Program-made: the position numbers and the translations under genes | Notes under the pieces: generated by a model | Database searches by the model: none | Told to the model about the DNA's origin: nothing | Seen by the model: the letters and a program-made list of their open reading frames with translations, nothing else | Shown: positions 49,001 to 56,780 of the stretch, piece by piece | Layout: each line of letters begins with the position of its first letter | Position numbering within the stretch: position 1 is the stretch's first letter | Origin: Negativicoccus succinicivorans | Lineage (GTDB): Bacteria > Bacillota > Negativicutes > Veillonellales > Negativicoccaceae | DNA length: 64,000 nt | NCBI RefSeq assembly: GCF_018372215.1 | Contig: NZ_JAHAJN010000003.1 | Span: forward strand, 1-64,000 | Reading direction: 5' to 3'

Positions 49001-50003
49001 AGTCGGAGCCGGCATCGGAAAACATTTCGGAGGCCGCGATCTGTTCCAGTTCCTTGTTGCCGATCACGGTGCCTTCGGGCAAAACGACTTTACCCGTGTG
49101 CGGGTGAACCAACGGGCGCGCTAACGTCTGACCGAACAGACGGCCCTGCCAGCCTAATTTCTTACCTAATTTATAACGTCCGATATGCGCCAAATCATAG
49201 CGGCGCGGATCGAAGAACAGATTGTTGAACATCGAAGTCGCGCTGTCGATGGACGGCGGTTCGCCCGGACGCAATTTCTTATATATTTCAATTAACGCTT
49301 CTTCCTGCGAACGCGTCGGGTCTTTTTTCAACGTCTCCGCGATGCGCGGATCGTCACCGAAAAGATCCATGATTTCATCGTTCGTTTCAAAGCCCAGCGC
49401 GCGTACGAGAACCGTCGCCGGCAACTTGCGGTTACGGTCGATGCGAACGTGCACGATATCGTTGGCGTCGCTTTCGAGTTCAATCCAGGCGCCGCGATTC
49501 GGAATCACCGTGGAGCTGAACAGCGACTTACCCATCTGATCGATCGTGCCGCTGTAATATACGCCCGGCGAACGCACCAACTGACTGACGATGACGCGTT
49601 CCGCGCCGTTGATGACGAACGTACCGGTATCGGTCATCACCGGGAAGTCGCCCATAAATACTTCCGTTTCGGCGAGCTCACCCGTTTCGGCATTTTCCAG
49701 ACGAACTTTCACGCGCAGCGGCGCCGCGAACGTCGCGTCGCGTTCCTTGCATTCGGCGATATCATATTTCGGTTCACCGAATTTGTAATCATCAAAATAA
49801 AGTTTTAATTTGCCGTCTTGATTATTGCCCCGTTCATTGCTTTCAATCGGAGAAATATCTTCAAAAATTTCCCGCAGTCCTTCTTCCTGAAACCACAGGT
49901 AGGAATTTCGCTGTAAATCGAGCAAGTGCGGCATTTGCAAGACCTCATTGATCTTGGCGTAGGTGTACCGTTTCCGCGTGCCCATATTTACCGGTTTGAA
50001 CAT
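46029..50003 (-). CDS. rpoB: DNA-directed RNA polymerase subunit beta
   Basis: 1324 residues. The rifampicin region [19 protein letters not shown] continues [13 protein letters not shown]: Asp516, His526 and Ser531 (E. coli numbering) are wild type, so target-based rifampicin resistance is not indicated. [16 protein letters not shown] and the [13 protein letters not shown] active-site block are present. The last ~90 residues are an acidic, low-complexity extension rich in Glu, Ala and Asp beyond the usual end, without a known role. First gene of rpoBC. Confidence 0.97.
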   Translation of the reverse strand: MFKPVNMGTRKRYTYAKINEVLQMPHLLDLQRNSYLWFQEEGLREIFEDISPIESNERGNNQDGKLKLYFDDYKFGEPKYDIAECKERDATFAAPLRVKVRLENAETGELAETEVFMGDFPVMTDTGTFVINGAERVIVSQLVRSPGVYYSGTIDQMGKSLFSSTVIPNRGAWIELESDANDIVHVRIDRNRKLPATVLVRALGFETNDEIMDLFGDDPRIAETLKKDPTRSQEEALIEIYKKLRPGEPPSIDSATSMFNNLFFDPRRYDLAHIGRYKLGKKLGWQGRLFGQTLARPLVHPHTGKVVLPEGTVIGNKELEQIAASEMFSDAGSDWARQLEGKTLVDTLVDINTGEVLLEEGTKVGKKELKAIKDSGMFKCMPANDIEAIIEGVLPARRVEKTLAQKRIPGLQEIYVLKGEGENRQEVKIVCNNVNLPDTLRTVEPADMIANISYLLNLMEGIGHVDDIDHLGNRRLRCVGELLQNQFRIGLTRMERVVKERMATQDIDNLTPQMLINIRPVTAALKEFFGSSQLSQFMDQTNPLAELTHKRRLSALGPGGLSRERAGFEVRDVHHSHYGRMCPIETPEGPNIGLISSLANFAKVNKYGLIETPYRVVKHDGDDVTVTSEVRYVTADAEENLVVAQANEPLDENNHFEHAHVASRLQSDVIEVAPQRVDLMDVSPKQVVSVGTALIPFLENDDANRALMGANMQRQAVPLLRTQAPLVGTGMEYTAARDSGVCVLAKRAGTVERVTGKEIIVKTDDGKLDRYDLIKFMRSNQSTCINQIPLVYKGDRVDAGDALADGMATDGGELALGYNVLVAFMPWEGYNYEDAILLSEELCKEDIYTSIHIEEYECDARDTKLGAEEITRQLPNVSEDSLKYLDEEGIISIGAEVRPGDVLVGKVTPKGETEQTPEERLLRAIFGDKEREVRDTSLRVPHGESGKIVDVRVFTRENGDELQPGVNKLVRVYIAQKRKIHEGDKMAGRHGNKGVVSRVMRQEDMPFMPDGTPIQIVLNPLGVPSRMNIGQVLETHLGRAAQALGMEIRNNDPDLPRRLKEYGYDVDKYGMPEPDVAGIHIATPVFDGASEVDVFSTLKLANLPEDGKTELFDGRTGEKMDNRVTVGYKYMLKLHHLVDDKIHARSTGPYSLVTQQPLGGKAQFGGQRFGEMEVWALEAYGAAYTLQEILTVKSDDVIGRVKAYEKIVKGENIPEPGVPESFKVLLKELQSIGLDVRILNENGEEVVIRELEEEDLPQAEENELREVMEADAGGQSRVSAETEDADNAPEENEMSVEETAQQADTANIAAAEPFFTDTDSNDAE

Positions 50004-50080
50004 GCACTTGTCACCCTTTCTGATATTGGCGTTATCGTGTCGTCTCGGCTATTCACGTGTCGTTTTCGAAAAATGACAAT

Positions 50081-50112
50081 AAAAGCAAGGTTCCTTTTTG
50101 AACCTTGCTTTT
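50081..50112 (-). promoter_or_regulatory. 13-bp hairpin in the rpoB leader (candidate attenuator)
   Basis: AAAAGCAAGGTTC / GAACCTTGCTTTT with a 6-nt loop, perfect pairing. On minus it ends in TTTT and lies between the promoters and rpoB, about 60 nt into the predicted transcript. It could terminate part of the transcripts or be an RNase III/processing site. Confidence 0.6.
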
Positions 50113-50179
50113 GCATTTTTTGTACTGCGTCTCTCCTCTATCAGTCTCCACGATCATAATGACACTACTGCAATTAGTA

Positions 50180-50208
50180 ATTTTATCATTGATTACAGAA
50201 AATGTCAA
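50180..50208 (-). promoter_or_regulatory. proximal rpoBC promoter
   Basis: Minus TTGACA (50203-50208), 17-nt spacer, TAAAAT (50180-50185). Confidence 0.82.
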
Positions 50209-50247
50209 TCAAAAGACGTAATACTCCATATTCAACTTTCGTAAGTG

Positions 50248-50276
50248 ATTGTACCGCAAATTTCAAAGCCTGGCAA
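50248..50276 (-). promoter_or_regulatory. distal rpoBC promoter
   Basis: Minus TTGCCA (50271-50276), 17-nt spacer, TACAAT (50248-50253). Confidence 0.65.
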
Positions 50277-50326
50277 GTTAATTCCATTTTTTGCATGCAC
50301 ATGGTGCGTCCATTCTCTGGCGGCAA

Positions 50327-50353
50327 GAAAAAAGCCGTCACCGAGGTGACGGC
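50327..50353 (-). terminator. intrinsic terminator after the znuA-type gene
   Basis: AGCCGTCACC-GA-GGTGACGGCT perfect 10-bp stem followed on minus by TTTTTTC. Confidence 0.88.
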
Positions 50354-50370
50354 TAAAGGGGAGCATATTA

Positions 50371-51375
50371 TTATTGACCGGCGGTCAAGGTCGCCAAATT
50401 TTCACGCTGCAATTTAATGTAGTCGTAGCCCGCTTTTTCCTGCGCGACGGTCAAGCCTTCGATCGGATTCAACACGCGTACGACGGCTCCGGTTTCCGTG
50501 GCAATGGCTTCAGCCAAACGCGGATTGACGAGCTCTTCACTGTAAATCGTGCGCACATCATGTTCACGAATGAATTCGACCAGTTGCGCCATGCGGTCCG
50601 GCGTCGGTTCGGCATCCGCGTCAACACCCATGATGCCGACTTGCGTTAAGCCGTAGCGCGCGGCCAGGTAGCCGAACGCCTCGTGTGAAACAACGAGATT
50701 TTTATTCGCGAGCGACGAGAGCGCCGCATTCATATCCTTGTCGAGCGCCGCCAATTCGTCTTGGTATTTTTTCGCATTGGCGCGGTATGCGTCGGCATGC
50801 GCCGGATCGGCTTTCGCCAACGCGTCGGCGACGGCCGCCGCTTCCTTCATGACGTTTTGCGGATCCAACCACACGTGCGGATCCACGCCGCCGTGATGGT
50901 GGTGATGATGGTGGCCTTCCGCATGATGATCTTCATCGTGATGATCTTCATCGTGATGATCTTTGTCATGGTGATCGGCATCATGATCATGATCGTGATC
51001 ATCGTCATCATGGTCCTCTGCCTTCAGCAGATCCAATCCATGACTCAATTCGACGACCATCGCGTCACGCGTAATTTCCTTCTTCAAAATCTGATCGGTC
51101 GGTTCCAAACCCGCGCCGTTGTAGAAAAAGACTTTCGCCTGACCGATTTTCTTCAAATCGCTCGCGGTCGGTTCCCAATCGTGCGGCTCCGCTCCCGGCG
51201 GCACCAAAAGCGTGACATCGGCGTGATCCCCCGCCACTTTTTTCACCACATCGTACACGGGGTACACGGTCGTTACCACCTGCAGTTTTCCCTGATTTTC
51301 CTGCGGGGTCTGACCGCAACCGACAAGCGCCAGCAAGGCCGCGCACAAACTCAATACCCAAACTAACTTCTTCAC
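50371..51375 (-). CDS. znuA: zinc-binding ABC transporter lipoprotein (ZnuA/AdcA family)
   Basis: Periplasm-facing metal-binding lipoprotein, 334 residues. Signal and lipobox LVGC with Cys20. Cluster A-1 fold: TTVYPVYDVVKKVAGDHADV, first ligand His in PHDWEPT, PHVWLDPQN, VVSHEAFGYLA, and YSEELVNPRLAE. Between about 118 and 165 is a loop with more than 20 His alternating with Asp/Glu, a zinc-scavenging feature of ZnuA. GTG start after AAAGGA. No permease or ATPase gene is adjacent, so it is an orphan component here. Confidence 0.9.
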   Translation of the reverse strand: MKKLVWVLSLCAALLALVGCGQTPQENQGKLQVVTTVYPVYDVVKKVAGDHADVTLLVPPGAEPHDWEPTASDLKKIGQAKVFFYNGAGLEPTDQILKKEITRDAMVVELSHGLDLLKAEDHDDDDHDHDHDADHHDKDHHDEDHHDEDHHAEGHHHHHHHGGVDPHVWLDPQNVMKEAAAVADALAKADPAHADAYRANAKKYQDELAALDKDMNAALSSLANKNLVVSHEAFGYLAARYGLTQVGIMGVDADAEPTPDRMAQLVEFIREHDVRTIYSEELVNPRLAEAIATETGAVVRVLNPIEGLTVAQEKAGYDYIKLQRENLATLTAGQ

Positions 51376-51400
51376 GTTTCCACATCCTTTCTATTCCCCG

Positions 51401-51428
51401 ATTATAGCGATTTAACAAGCAACGTCAA
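51401..51428 (-). promoter_or_regulatory. promoter for znuA
   Basis: Minus TTGACG (51423-51428), 16-nt spacer, TATAAT (51401-51406). I see no clear Zur palindrome. The ~200 bp from here to the metQ promoter contain nothing else identifiable. Confidence 0.7.
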
Positions 51429-51631
51429 TTTCACGCTGTACCGCAGAACAGTCGTTCAGATATTCCGTTGGCGGCAACGACAAGGCGCATCTCCTTTTCG
51501 CTCACTTTTCCTTAATTATATTTTTATATTTCGTTTGTAAAAAAATACGGTTTATAGCGCGTATCTTGATGTTATTTCAGTCCATTTTATTATTTTTCAT
51601 ATACAATTGTCTGCATAATTGTTTTATTTGT

Positions 51632-51660
51632 TTGACGAAGCATCGGGAAAATGCTATATT
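51632..51660 (+). promoter_or_regulatory. promoter for metQ
   Basis: Plus TTGACG (51632-51637), 17-nt spacer, TATATT (51655-51660), about 30 nt before the start codon, leaving no room for a riboswitch. Confidence 0.7.
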
Positions 51661-51694
51661 GAGGACAATTCAAAAAATTCAAGGAGGTTATGAC

Positions 51695-52522
51695 ATGAAA
51701 AAATGGTATAGTTTAGCCGGTGTCGGTGTCATGGCATGTGCTCTTGTAATCGCCGGCTGCGGCAGCGACAAACAGTCAGAAAAAGCGGCCGCTCCCGCAC
51801 CGTCCGTCACGATTAAGGTGGGCGCATCCCCGGTGCCGCACGCGGAAATTCTGGGCAATGTCAAAGAGGCGCTCGCGAAAGAGGGCATCAATCTTCAAGT
51901 CGTTGAATTCACCGATTACGTACAGCCGAATCTCGCGCTGAACGATAAAGAACTCGACGCGAACTTCTACCAGCACCAGCCGTACTTGGACAATTTCAAC
52001 TCCGAACACAATTTGAAATTAGTTTCCGCGGGCGCGGTCCATCTCGAACCGATGGGCGTATACTCGAGTAAGTTGAAAGACTTGAGCGGTTTGCCGGAAG
52101 GCGCGAAGGTAGCGATCCCGAACGACCCGACCAACGGCGGACGCGCATTGCTTCTGCTGAAAGCGGCCGGTTTGATCGACCTGCAGAAAAACGCGGGCAT
52201 CACGGCGACAGTAGCGGACATCATCGCCAATCCGAAAGGCTTGGTCATTTCGGAACTGGAAGCCGCGCAATTACCGCGCGCTATCAATGACGTCGACATT
52301 GCCGTTATCAATACGAACTATGCGATTGACGCGGGCATGAACCCGACCTCCGACGCGCTCTATCTCGAATCTAAAGATTCCCCGTACGCCAACATCGTCG
52401 TCATTCGTGACGGCGACCAACAACGTCCGGAAATCAAAAAACTGATGAAAGCGCTGCAAAGCGAGTCCACCAAGAAGTTTATCTCGGATAAATACAAAGG
52501 TGCCATTATCTCCGCTTTCTAA
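51695..52522 (+). CDS. metQ: MetQ/NlpA-type methionine-binding lipoprotein
   Basis: 275 residues from the ATG at 51695 after AAGGAGG. Signal peptide with lipobox IAGC (Cys22). NlpA family body: VGASPVPHAEILGNVK, FTDYVQPNLALNDKELDANFYQHQPYL, and AIPNDPTNGGRALLLL. Binds D/L-methionine for a MetNI importer, but no metN or metI is adjacent. Monocistronic, ending at a terminator. Confidence 0.9.
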   Translation: MKKWYSLAGVGVMACALVIAGCGSDKQSEKAAAPAPSVTIKVGASPVPHAEILGNVKEALAKEGINLQVVEFTDYVQPNLALNDKELDANFYQHQPYLDNFNSEHNLKLVSAGAVHLEPMGVYSSKLKDLSGLPEGAKVAIPNDPTNGGRALLLLKAAGLIDLQKNAGITATVADIIANPKGLVISELEAAQLPRAINDVDIAVINTNYAIDAGMNPTSDALYLESKDSPYANIVVIRDGDQQRPEIKKLMKALQSESTKKFISDKYKGAIISAF

Positions 52523-52527
52523 GCATA

Positions 52528-52560
52528 CAAAAAGACCTGCCGCGGCAGGTCTTTTTTATT
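52528..52560. terminator. terminator between metQ and the GNAT gene
   Basis: AAAAAGACCTGCC-GC-GGCAGGTCTTTTTT hairpin between convergent genes. Confidence 0.88.
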
Positions 52561-53146
52561 ATCCGAGTGTTCCCCAGCGCGCCAGAACCGTTCTCACGGC
52601 AGCGTCGGAAATAGCGCGCCAGGACACCGGCGCGCCGGGATTTTCTTCATGCGCGGCAAGCGTCTTTTCGTAACAGCCTACATCATACCAAATGCCGGCT
52701 TTAAAGCCCGTCTGATGCATGATCCCGTACTGTCTAAATCCGCATGCCGTATGCAAACGAATACTGGCAGGATTGGGCAATGTGATCAGACTGTACGCGT
52801 TTCGGATCCCCTGTCGCGCCAGGATCTCCAATAATGCGCCCATCAGTTTAGTGCCGATCCCCCGATGCGTCACGTTTCGGGCGAGGTAAATGGATACCTC
52901 CGCATTCCAATCGTACGCGGCCCGATCCATATGGCGATGCGCATACGCATACCCGACTATTTCACCGCCATATTCCGCAACAATGTAAGGATACATGGCG
53001 GCGATCTCTTCAATTCGCTCGGCATATGCCGCTTCGCTCGGAAGTTTTATCTCAAATGTAATGGGCGTAGCGATATAGGGGGCGTAAATCGCGCGCAAGG
53101 CCGACGTATCTTTTTCATCCACCGGACGCAGCGCCAGCGTCGCCAT
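52559..53146 (-). CDS. GNAT N-acetyltransferase (phosphinothricin acetyltransferase/YncA-like)
   Basis: 195 residues from the ATG at 53146 (GGAGA upstream). The acetyl-CoA site NVTHRGIGTKLMGALL (R-G-x-G-x-x pattern) and the Pat-family features AYAPYI-type start, AYDWNAEVSIYL and NPASIRLHTACGFRQYG are visible. Such enzymes acetylate methionine sulfoximine, phosphinothricin or related amines. The C-terminal ~25 residues extend past the usual end. Start overlaps the end of the DUF3310 gene by one base. Confidence 0.85.
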   Translation of the reverse strand: MATLALRPVDEKDTSALRAIYAPYIATPITFEIKLPSEAAYAERIEEIAAMYPYIVAEYGGEIVGYAYAHRHMDRAAYDWNAEVSIYLARNVTHRGIGTKLMGALLEILARQGIRNAYSLITLPNPASIRLHTACGFRQYGIMHQTGFKAGIWYDVGCYEKTLAAHEENPGAPVSWRAISDAAVRTVLARWGTLG

Positions 53147-53544
53147 TATTCTTTCTCCGCCAGCGCCCGCTGCAATGCTTCGCGCACAAGTTCCCACTCC
53201 GCTCGGGCGCGCGTTCGATTCCCCGCCTGATCGGCCGCGCTCGCCGCCTGCAAATGAACCACTGCCGCCGCTAAAATCGGTGTCAACCGTTTGTCTTCGG
53301 TAAAATCCTGCGGATCAATATCGCGCAGGTGCGGCTCGGCCAGAATCCGGTCAATGTACCAAAGCGCTTTCTGCAGGTCGAGGCGGTACGTTTCGGGTGA
53401 TTTTTTACCGGCGCGGCTGATATACGCCAGCGCGTCACCGGCATGGTGATCCAACCTCCACGCCTCAATGGCTTCGATCGTTTCATAACGGCCGTCTGTG
53501 TAGTAAGACGGACTTTGCACAGGATCATGCGGTTTTCGTTTCAT
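53146..53544 (-). CDS. DUF3310 domain protein (phage-type)
   Basis: 132 residues. SPSYYTDGRYETIEAIEAW, then GDALAYISRAGKKS and DLQKALWYIDRIL match the DUF3310 pattern (x-Y-x-I-E-x-I-E, K/R-Y-x-x-R-A-G-K-K, D-L-x-K-A-x-W-Y), otherwise best known from phage genes including the T7 gp1.7 nucleotide kinase. The second half is Ala/Arg-rich and helical. No other phage gene is nearby. Coupled to the GNAT gene. Role unknown. Confidence 0.75.
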   Translation of the reverse strand: MKRKPHDPVQSPSYYTDGRYETIEAIEAWRLDHHAGDALAYISRAGKKSPETYRLDLQKALWYIDRILAEPHLRDIDPQDFTEDKRLTPILAAAVVHLQAASAADQAGNRTRARAEWELVREALQRALAEKE

Positions 53545-53628
53545 AATTTCACCTCATTACGTTGCAAAGAAAAGTTTTCTTCATTGTACATCATTATTTA
53601 TTTTATACATCTACATATGCACAAATAT

Positions 53629-53663
53629 AAAAGCCGCTCTCATCATGATGAGAGCGGCTTTTT
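53629..53663 (-). terminator. terminator after the flavodoxin gene
   Basis: AAAAGCCGCTCTCATC / GATGAGAGCGGCTTTT palindrome, the end of the heme cluster. Confidence 0.88.
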
Positions 53664-53683
53664 ACGATTCATATTTCTTCTGC

Positions 53684-54196
53684 TCAGCCGCGCGCCGGCG
53701 CAAATTTTTCCATGTACGCGCGCGCTTTCGCGAAATCGGCTTCATTCGGATGACCGGCGCTTTCCTCCACGGAGCGGCGCATCTGTTCCGGCGTGTGGTA
53801 GGAATTCGGATTGGCGTGTTTTCGCATCGCTTCGATCAGTTTCGGATCGATCGCGCCGCGAAATGCCAGCGTGTCCAAGACGCGACAGTTGTCCGCCAAC
53901 AGGTCCGCCGCTTTTTGCAGGGACGTTTGCGCATGATCGGATTTTGGATCGGCGCCGAGCGTTGCAAACAATACGACTTTCACATGTCGCAACGACGCTA
54001 AATAATCCCGCGCCTGCGCATTAGGCATTCCTTTATCCACCCAAAAACCGGCGAACACTGCGTCAAATTTCGCCGGATCGACGCCTTCCCGCATTTCCGC
54101 GAGACGACTGCCCGTTGGCGCCGCTGCATAAAACGCTTCGGCCATGCGGCGAGTGTTGCCGGTGCGGCTTGAATATACAATCAGATATTTCGGCAT
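53684..54196 (-). CDS. flavodoxin-family protein of the heme cluster (HmuF/BilS-like)
   Basis: 170-residue flavodoxin fold: the FMN phosphate loop SSRTGNTRRMAEAF at residues 9-22, then VFAGFWVDKGMPNAQARDYL and FATLGADPKSDHA. In Fusobacterium a flavodoxin of this type (HmuF) is encoded with the radical SAM heme-cleaving enzyme HmuW; BilS of bilirubin reductase operons is another relative. It follows the HmuW-like gene by 85 nt, so an electron-donor or tetrapyrrole-reducing role is likely. AGGAGA upstream. Confidence 0.78.
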   Translation of the reverse strand: MPKYLIVYSSRTGNTRRMAEAFYAAAPTGSRLAEMREGVDPAKFDAVFAGFWVDKGMPNAQARDYLASLRHVKVVLFATLGADPKSDHAQTSLQKAADLLADNCRVLDTLAFRGAIDPKLIEAMRKHANPNSYHTPEQMRRSVEESAGHPNEADFAKARAYMEKFAPARG

Positions 54197-54281
54197 GCTG
54201 TTTCTCCTTCTCTTGCTGCCGCGAGTCAGTTATCCGCGCAATGATCGCCCGATACAGAACTCGCGACCGTTTCGCCAATGC

Positions 54282-55709
54282 TCAAAACGACATCGGATTA
54301 TCCGCGGCCAAATTATTTTTCGCGTCGTTATCGCTTGATTCAAAAGTCGTCGCGTCGTACGCCAAGTAATGAAACGCCCATTGCAAAAAACGCGACATCG
54401 CTTTGTACGCATATCGGCCGGCCGCCGTGTAGACGTAGATATCGCCGCGCCGCGTGACCAGTCCGCGAGCTTCCCAGGATTGCAAAATCGGCGTGAGAAA
54501 AAGTGACATCGGCAAATTCGTTTCTTCGTCCAAACGTTGCGGTATGATCACACCGCGATCCGCCGCCGATGTCAGGCGCCGCAACGCCGCGTCTTCCGTA
54601 CCAACGAGACTCCCTGCCATCGGCCGATATCCTTGCGCAACCGCCGCGCGATACATGGGCGGCACAATCGGTTTCATAAAGCGGACGCGTCCCAAGCGAC
54701 CGCCGCATGCCATGCCAAAAGCCACCATGTCGTGGCCGGCAAAGACCAATGTATTGTACAGGCTGCGCTCACTTTCGCGAGTACGCCAATGTGAACAGGA
54801 AATCGGCTCGGCGACCGCTTCCAACTCTTCCGTGGCGGCGCGGAACAACTCCTGCAATTTATCTTGATCCTGCGTCCAGTTATTTCTTTTATATTGCTGC
54901 CCTAAAATCGATTTCGGCAAAATTTGCAATTTGTACAAATCCAAGCCGGCAATCCCGCACTCCATCGCATCGCGCACATCTTCACGAATGCTCGCGGCCG
55001 TCTGTCCCGGAAGCCCGTAAATCAAATCAATGACAATATCCGCTCGCCCCGCCGCGACGTATTCGCTCAGGCGGCGCTTGGCGCTTTCCCGCGTATCGCG
55101 ACGGCCGATACGTTGGCGCACGTCGGTCGTGAACGCCTGCACGCCGAAACTGAAACGGTTAATCCCGCTCGTGACGGCGGCGTGATATTTTTCCATATTG
55201 AAATCATCCAGGCTCGATTCGAAAGTAATTTCCGCTGTCGGAGCTATGGTAAACGCCTTGCGCAACGCCCCCATGATCGCTTGAATCTGTTCCGGCTGCA
55301 ATACGCCGGGCGTGCCGCCACCGAAGAAAATCGCCGCCACATTCGCCGTGCGAGCGAATTTTGTTTGTCCAATGTAAGCGATTTCCCGCAAGAGCAGCGC
55401 CACATATTCTTCCACCTGTCGCGCCCGGTAATGCCGCTTGGGAAACGCGCAATATGTGCATTGTAGTGTGCAAAAGGGAATATGCAGGTACAATGCGATC
55501 GGTCGCGCGGACGCAGGCCGATCCAAATAGTCTTTCAATCTCGCCTGCAAGTCTTCCGAGTTCAGCCGCATCTGACTTGGCAACGCGGGTACGTCCCGCC
55601 ATACGATGTCCCAAGGCGCGCGCCGCCACTGCGCTCCCGCCGCGACAAAAAGCGGTTCGTTTTGCAACGACTCCCAGCGATCCAGCCATTGCTCTTTCGT
55701 CACCGTCAT
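54282..55709 (-). CDS. hmuW: anaerobic heme-degrading radical SAM enzyme (HmuW/ChuW/HutW family)
   Basis: 475-residue HemN-like radical SAM protein. The Fe-S motif CTLQCTYC (Cys80, 84, 87) is preceded by ALYLHIPF. GGGTPGVL, SFGVQAF and IDLIYGLPGQ follow, as in the HemN/HutW group. Its neighbours are a TonB receptor, a binding lipoprotein and a flavodoxin, not heme biosynthesis genes, which favours heme breakdown by methyl transfer and ring opening without oxygen over coproporphyrinogen oxidation. Start overlaps the upstream stop by one base. Confidence 0.8.
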   Translation of the reverse strand: MTVTKEQWLDRWESLQNEPLFVAAGAQWRRAPWDIVWRDVPALPSQMRLNSEDLQARLKDYLDRPASARPIALYLHIPFCTLQCTYCAFPKRHYRARQVEEYVALLLREIAYIGQTKFARTANVAAIFFGGGTPGVLQPEQIQAIMGALRKAFTIAPTAEITFESSLDDFNMEKYHAAVTSGINRFSFGVQAFTTDVRQRIGRRDTRESAKRRLSEYVAAGRADIVIDLIYGLPGQTAASIREDVRDAMECGIAGLDLYKLQILPKSILGQQYKRNNWTQDQDKLQELFRAATEELEAVAEPISCSHWRTRESERSLYNTLVFAGHDMVAFGMACGGRLGRVRFMKPIVPPMYRAAVAQGYRPMAGSLVGTEDAALRRLTSAADRGVIIPQRLDEETNLPMSLFLTPILQSWEARGLVTRRGDIYVYTAAGRYAYKAMSRFLQWAFHYLAYDATTFESSDNDAKNNLAADNPMSF

Positions 55710-56674
55710 TACGGGCGCTCCTTACCGGAGGTCGCATGACCGCCGACGACATCCGCCATGTACCGAACCGATTGCGGATACGCAACGCCGGGATTGCTCG
55801 TGAAAAGTTCCTGCGGCAGCTGATACACGCGACCGTTTCGCACCGCCCGCAACGTCGCCCACGCCGGTTGATCCAAAAGCGCCTTGTCAAAAATACCGTT
55901 CAGTTCCCCGTGTCGAGCCATTGTGCGCAACAAAATCACATCGGGATCCGCCGCCGCCAAGGCCTCCAAACTGAACGGCGCCAAACGCGCGGATTCCGTT
56001 TGACTGCGGCCGGCAAATACATCCGTGAAACCGAGCCGACGCGCGACGTCGGAAGCGATACTTGTTTCATAATCCAGCGTCACCGCCTGCGATGTGCCGA
56101 ATAAAATTGCTACCCGCACGGGTTCGCGCGGCGCCTTGGCGATTTCCTGCTGCATTCTCCGCGCCAGTTCCTGTTGCACTGCGGCGGCTCGTTCATTATT
56201 CCCGCTCACCGCTCCGCACAAACGAATCGCCTCGCACACATCATCATAATTTGTCAAATTCAGCAAATATACCGGAATATGATTCGCCTCCAGCACCTGC
56301 GCCAATTTACCGTGCAGTTTGCCGTATCCGATCACCAGATCCGGATTCGCCGCGACAATTGCCTCCGCATTCGGATGCGCCAAATGGCCGACTTTCGGTT
56401 TATCTTTCGCCCGCTCCGTAACGCGATCATTACCGGTTTCCGCCCAGGCGACGTAATCGCCGCCTACCGCCTCCATAATTCCCAGCATTGACGGCGACAA
56501 CAATACAATCCGCTCCGGCTTTTTAGTCAACGTAACCGTTTGTCCGCGCACGTCCGTTCCTTGGAAAAACACATGCTCTTGCGTTTTTTTTGTTGCCGTA
56601 TCCTGCCCGCAACCGACGAGCAACGCCGCCGCGAGAACAAACAGCAGCCAGCCTTGCCACCAATGTCTATGCAC
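55709..56674 (-). CDS. heme/iron ABC transporter substrate-binding lipoprotein
   Basis: 321 residues, class III periplasmic-binding fold (FecB/BtuF/HmuT type). Signal and lipobox LVGC (Cys22). TKKPERIVLLSPSMLGIMEAV, HPNAEAIVAANPDLVIGYG and the C-terminal VYQLPQELF-type strand are recognisable. GTG start after GGAAGGG. It lies between the receptor and the HmuW-like gene, so heme is the probable ligand. No permease or ATPase in the window. Confidence 0.82.
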   Translation of the reverse strand: MHRHWWQGWLLFVLAAALLVGCGQDTATKKTQEHVFFQGTDVRGQTVTLTKKPERIVLLSPSMLGIMEAVGGDYVAWAETGNDRVTERAKDKPKVGHLAHPNAEAIVAANPDLVIGYGKLHGKLAQVLEANHIPVYLLNLTNYDDVCEAIRLCGAVSGNNERAAAVQQELARRMQQEIAKAPREPVRVAILFGTSQAVTLDYETSIASDVARRLGFTDVFAGRSQTESARLAPFSLEALAAADPDVILLRTMARHGELNGIFDKALLDQPAWATLRAVRNGRVYQLPQELFTSNPGVAYPQSVRYMADVVGGHATSGKERP

Positions 56675-56740
56675 GCAATCATCCCTTCCATGGTATGTAT
56701 GCCCATTAAAAATTCTCTTGCAGCGTGTCCCACCCTATGT

Positions 56741-56773
56741 GAAAAAAGGAGGAGAATATTCTCCTCTTTTTCT
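56741..56773 (-). terminator. terminator after the TonB receptor gene
   Basis: AAAAAAGGAGGAGAAT / ATTCTCCTCTTTTT palindromic hairpin. Downstream heme genes need read-through or their own start. Confidence 0.82.
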
Positions 56774-56780
56774 TGCACAG

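Noticed and set aside
46029..50003. Rifampicin-resistance substitution in rpoB
   Set aside because: Key residues of cluster I are wild type; the Ala at the position of E. coli Ser522 is normal in Bacillus-type sequences.
51430..51694. SAM riboswitch before metQ
   Set aside because: The promoter at 51632-51660 leaves about 30 nt of leader and no SAM-box sequence is visible.
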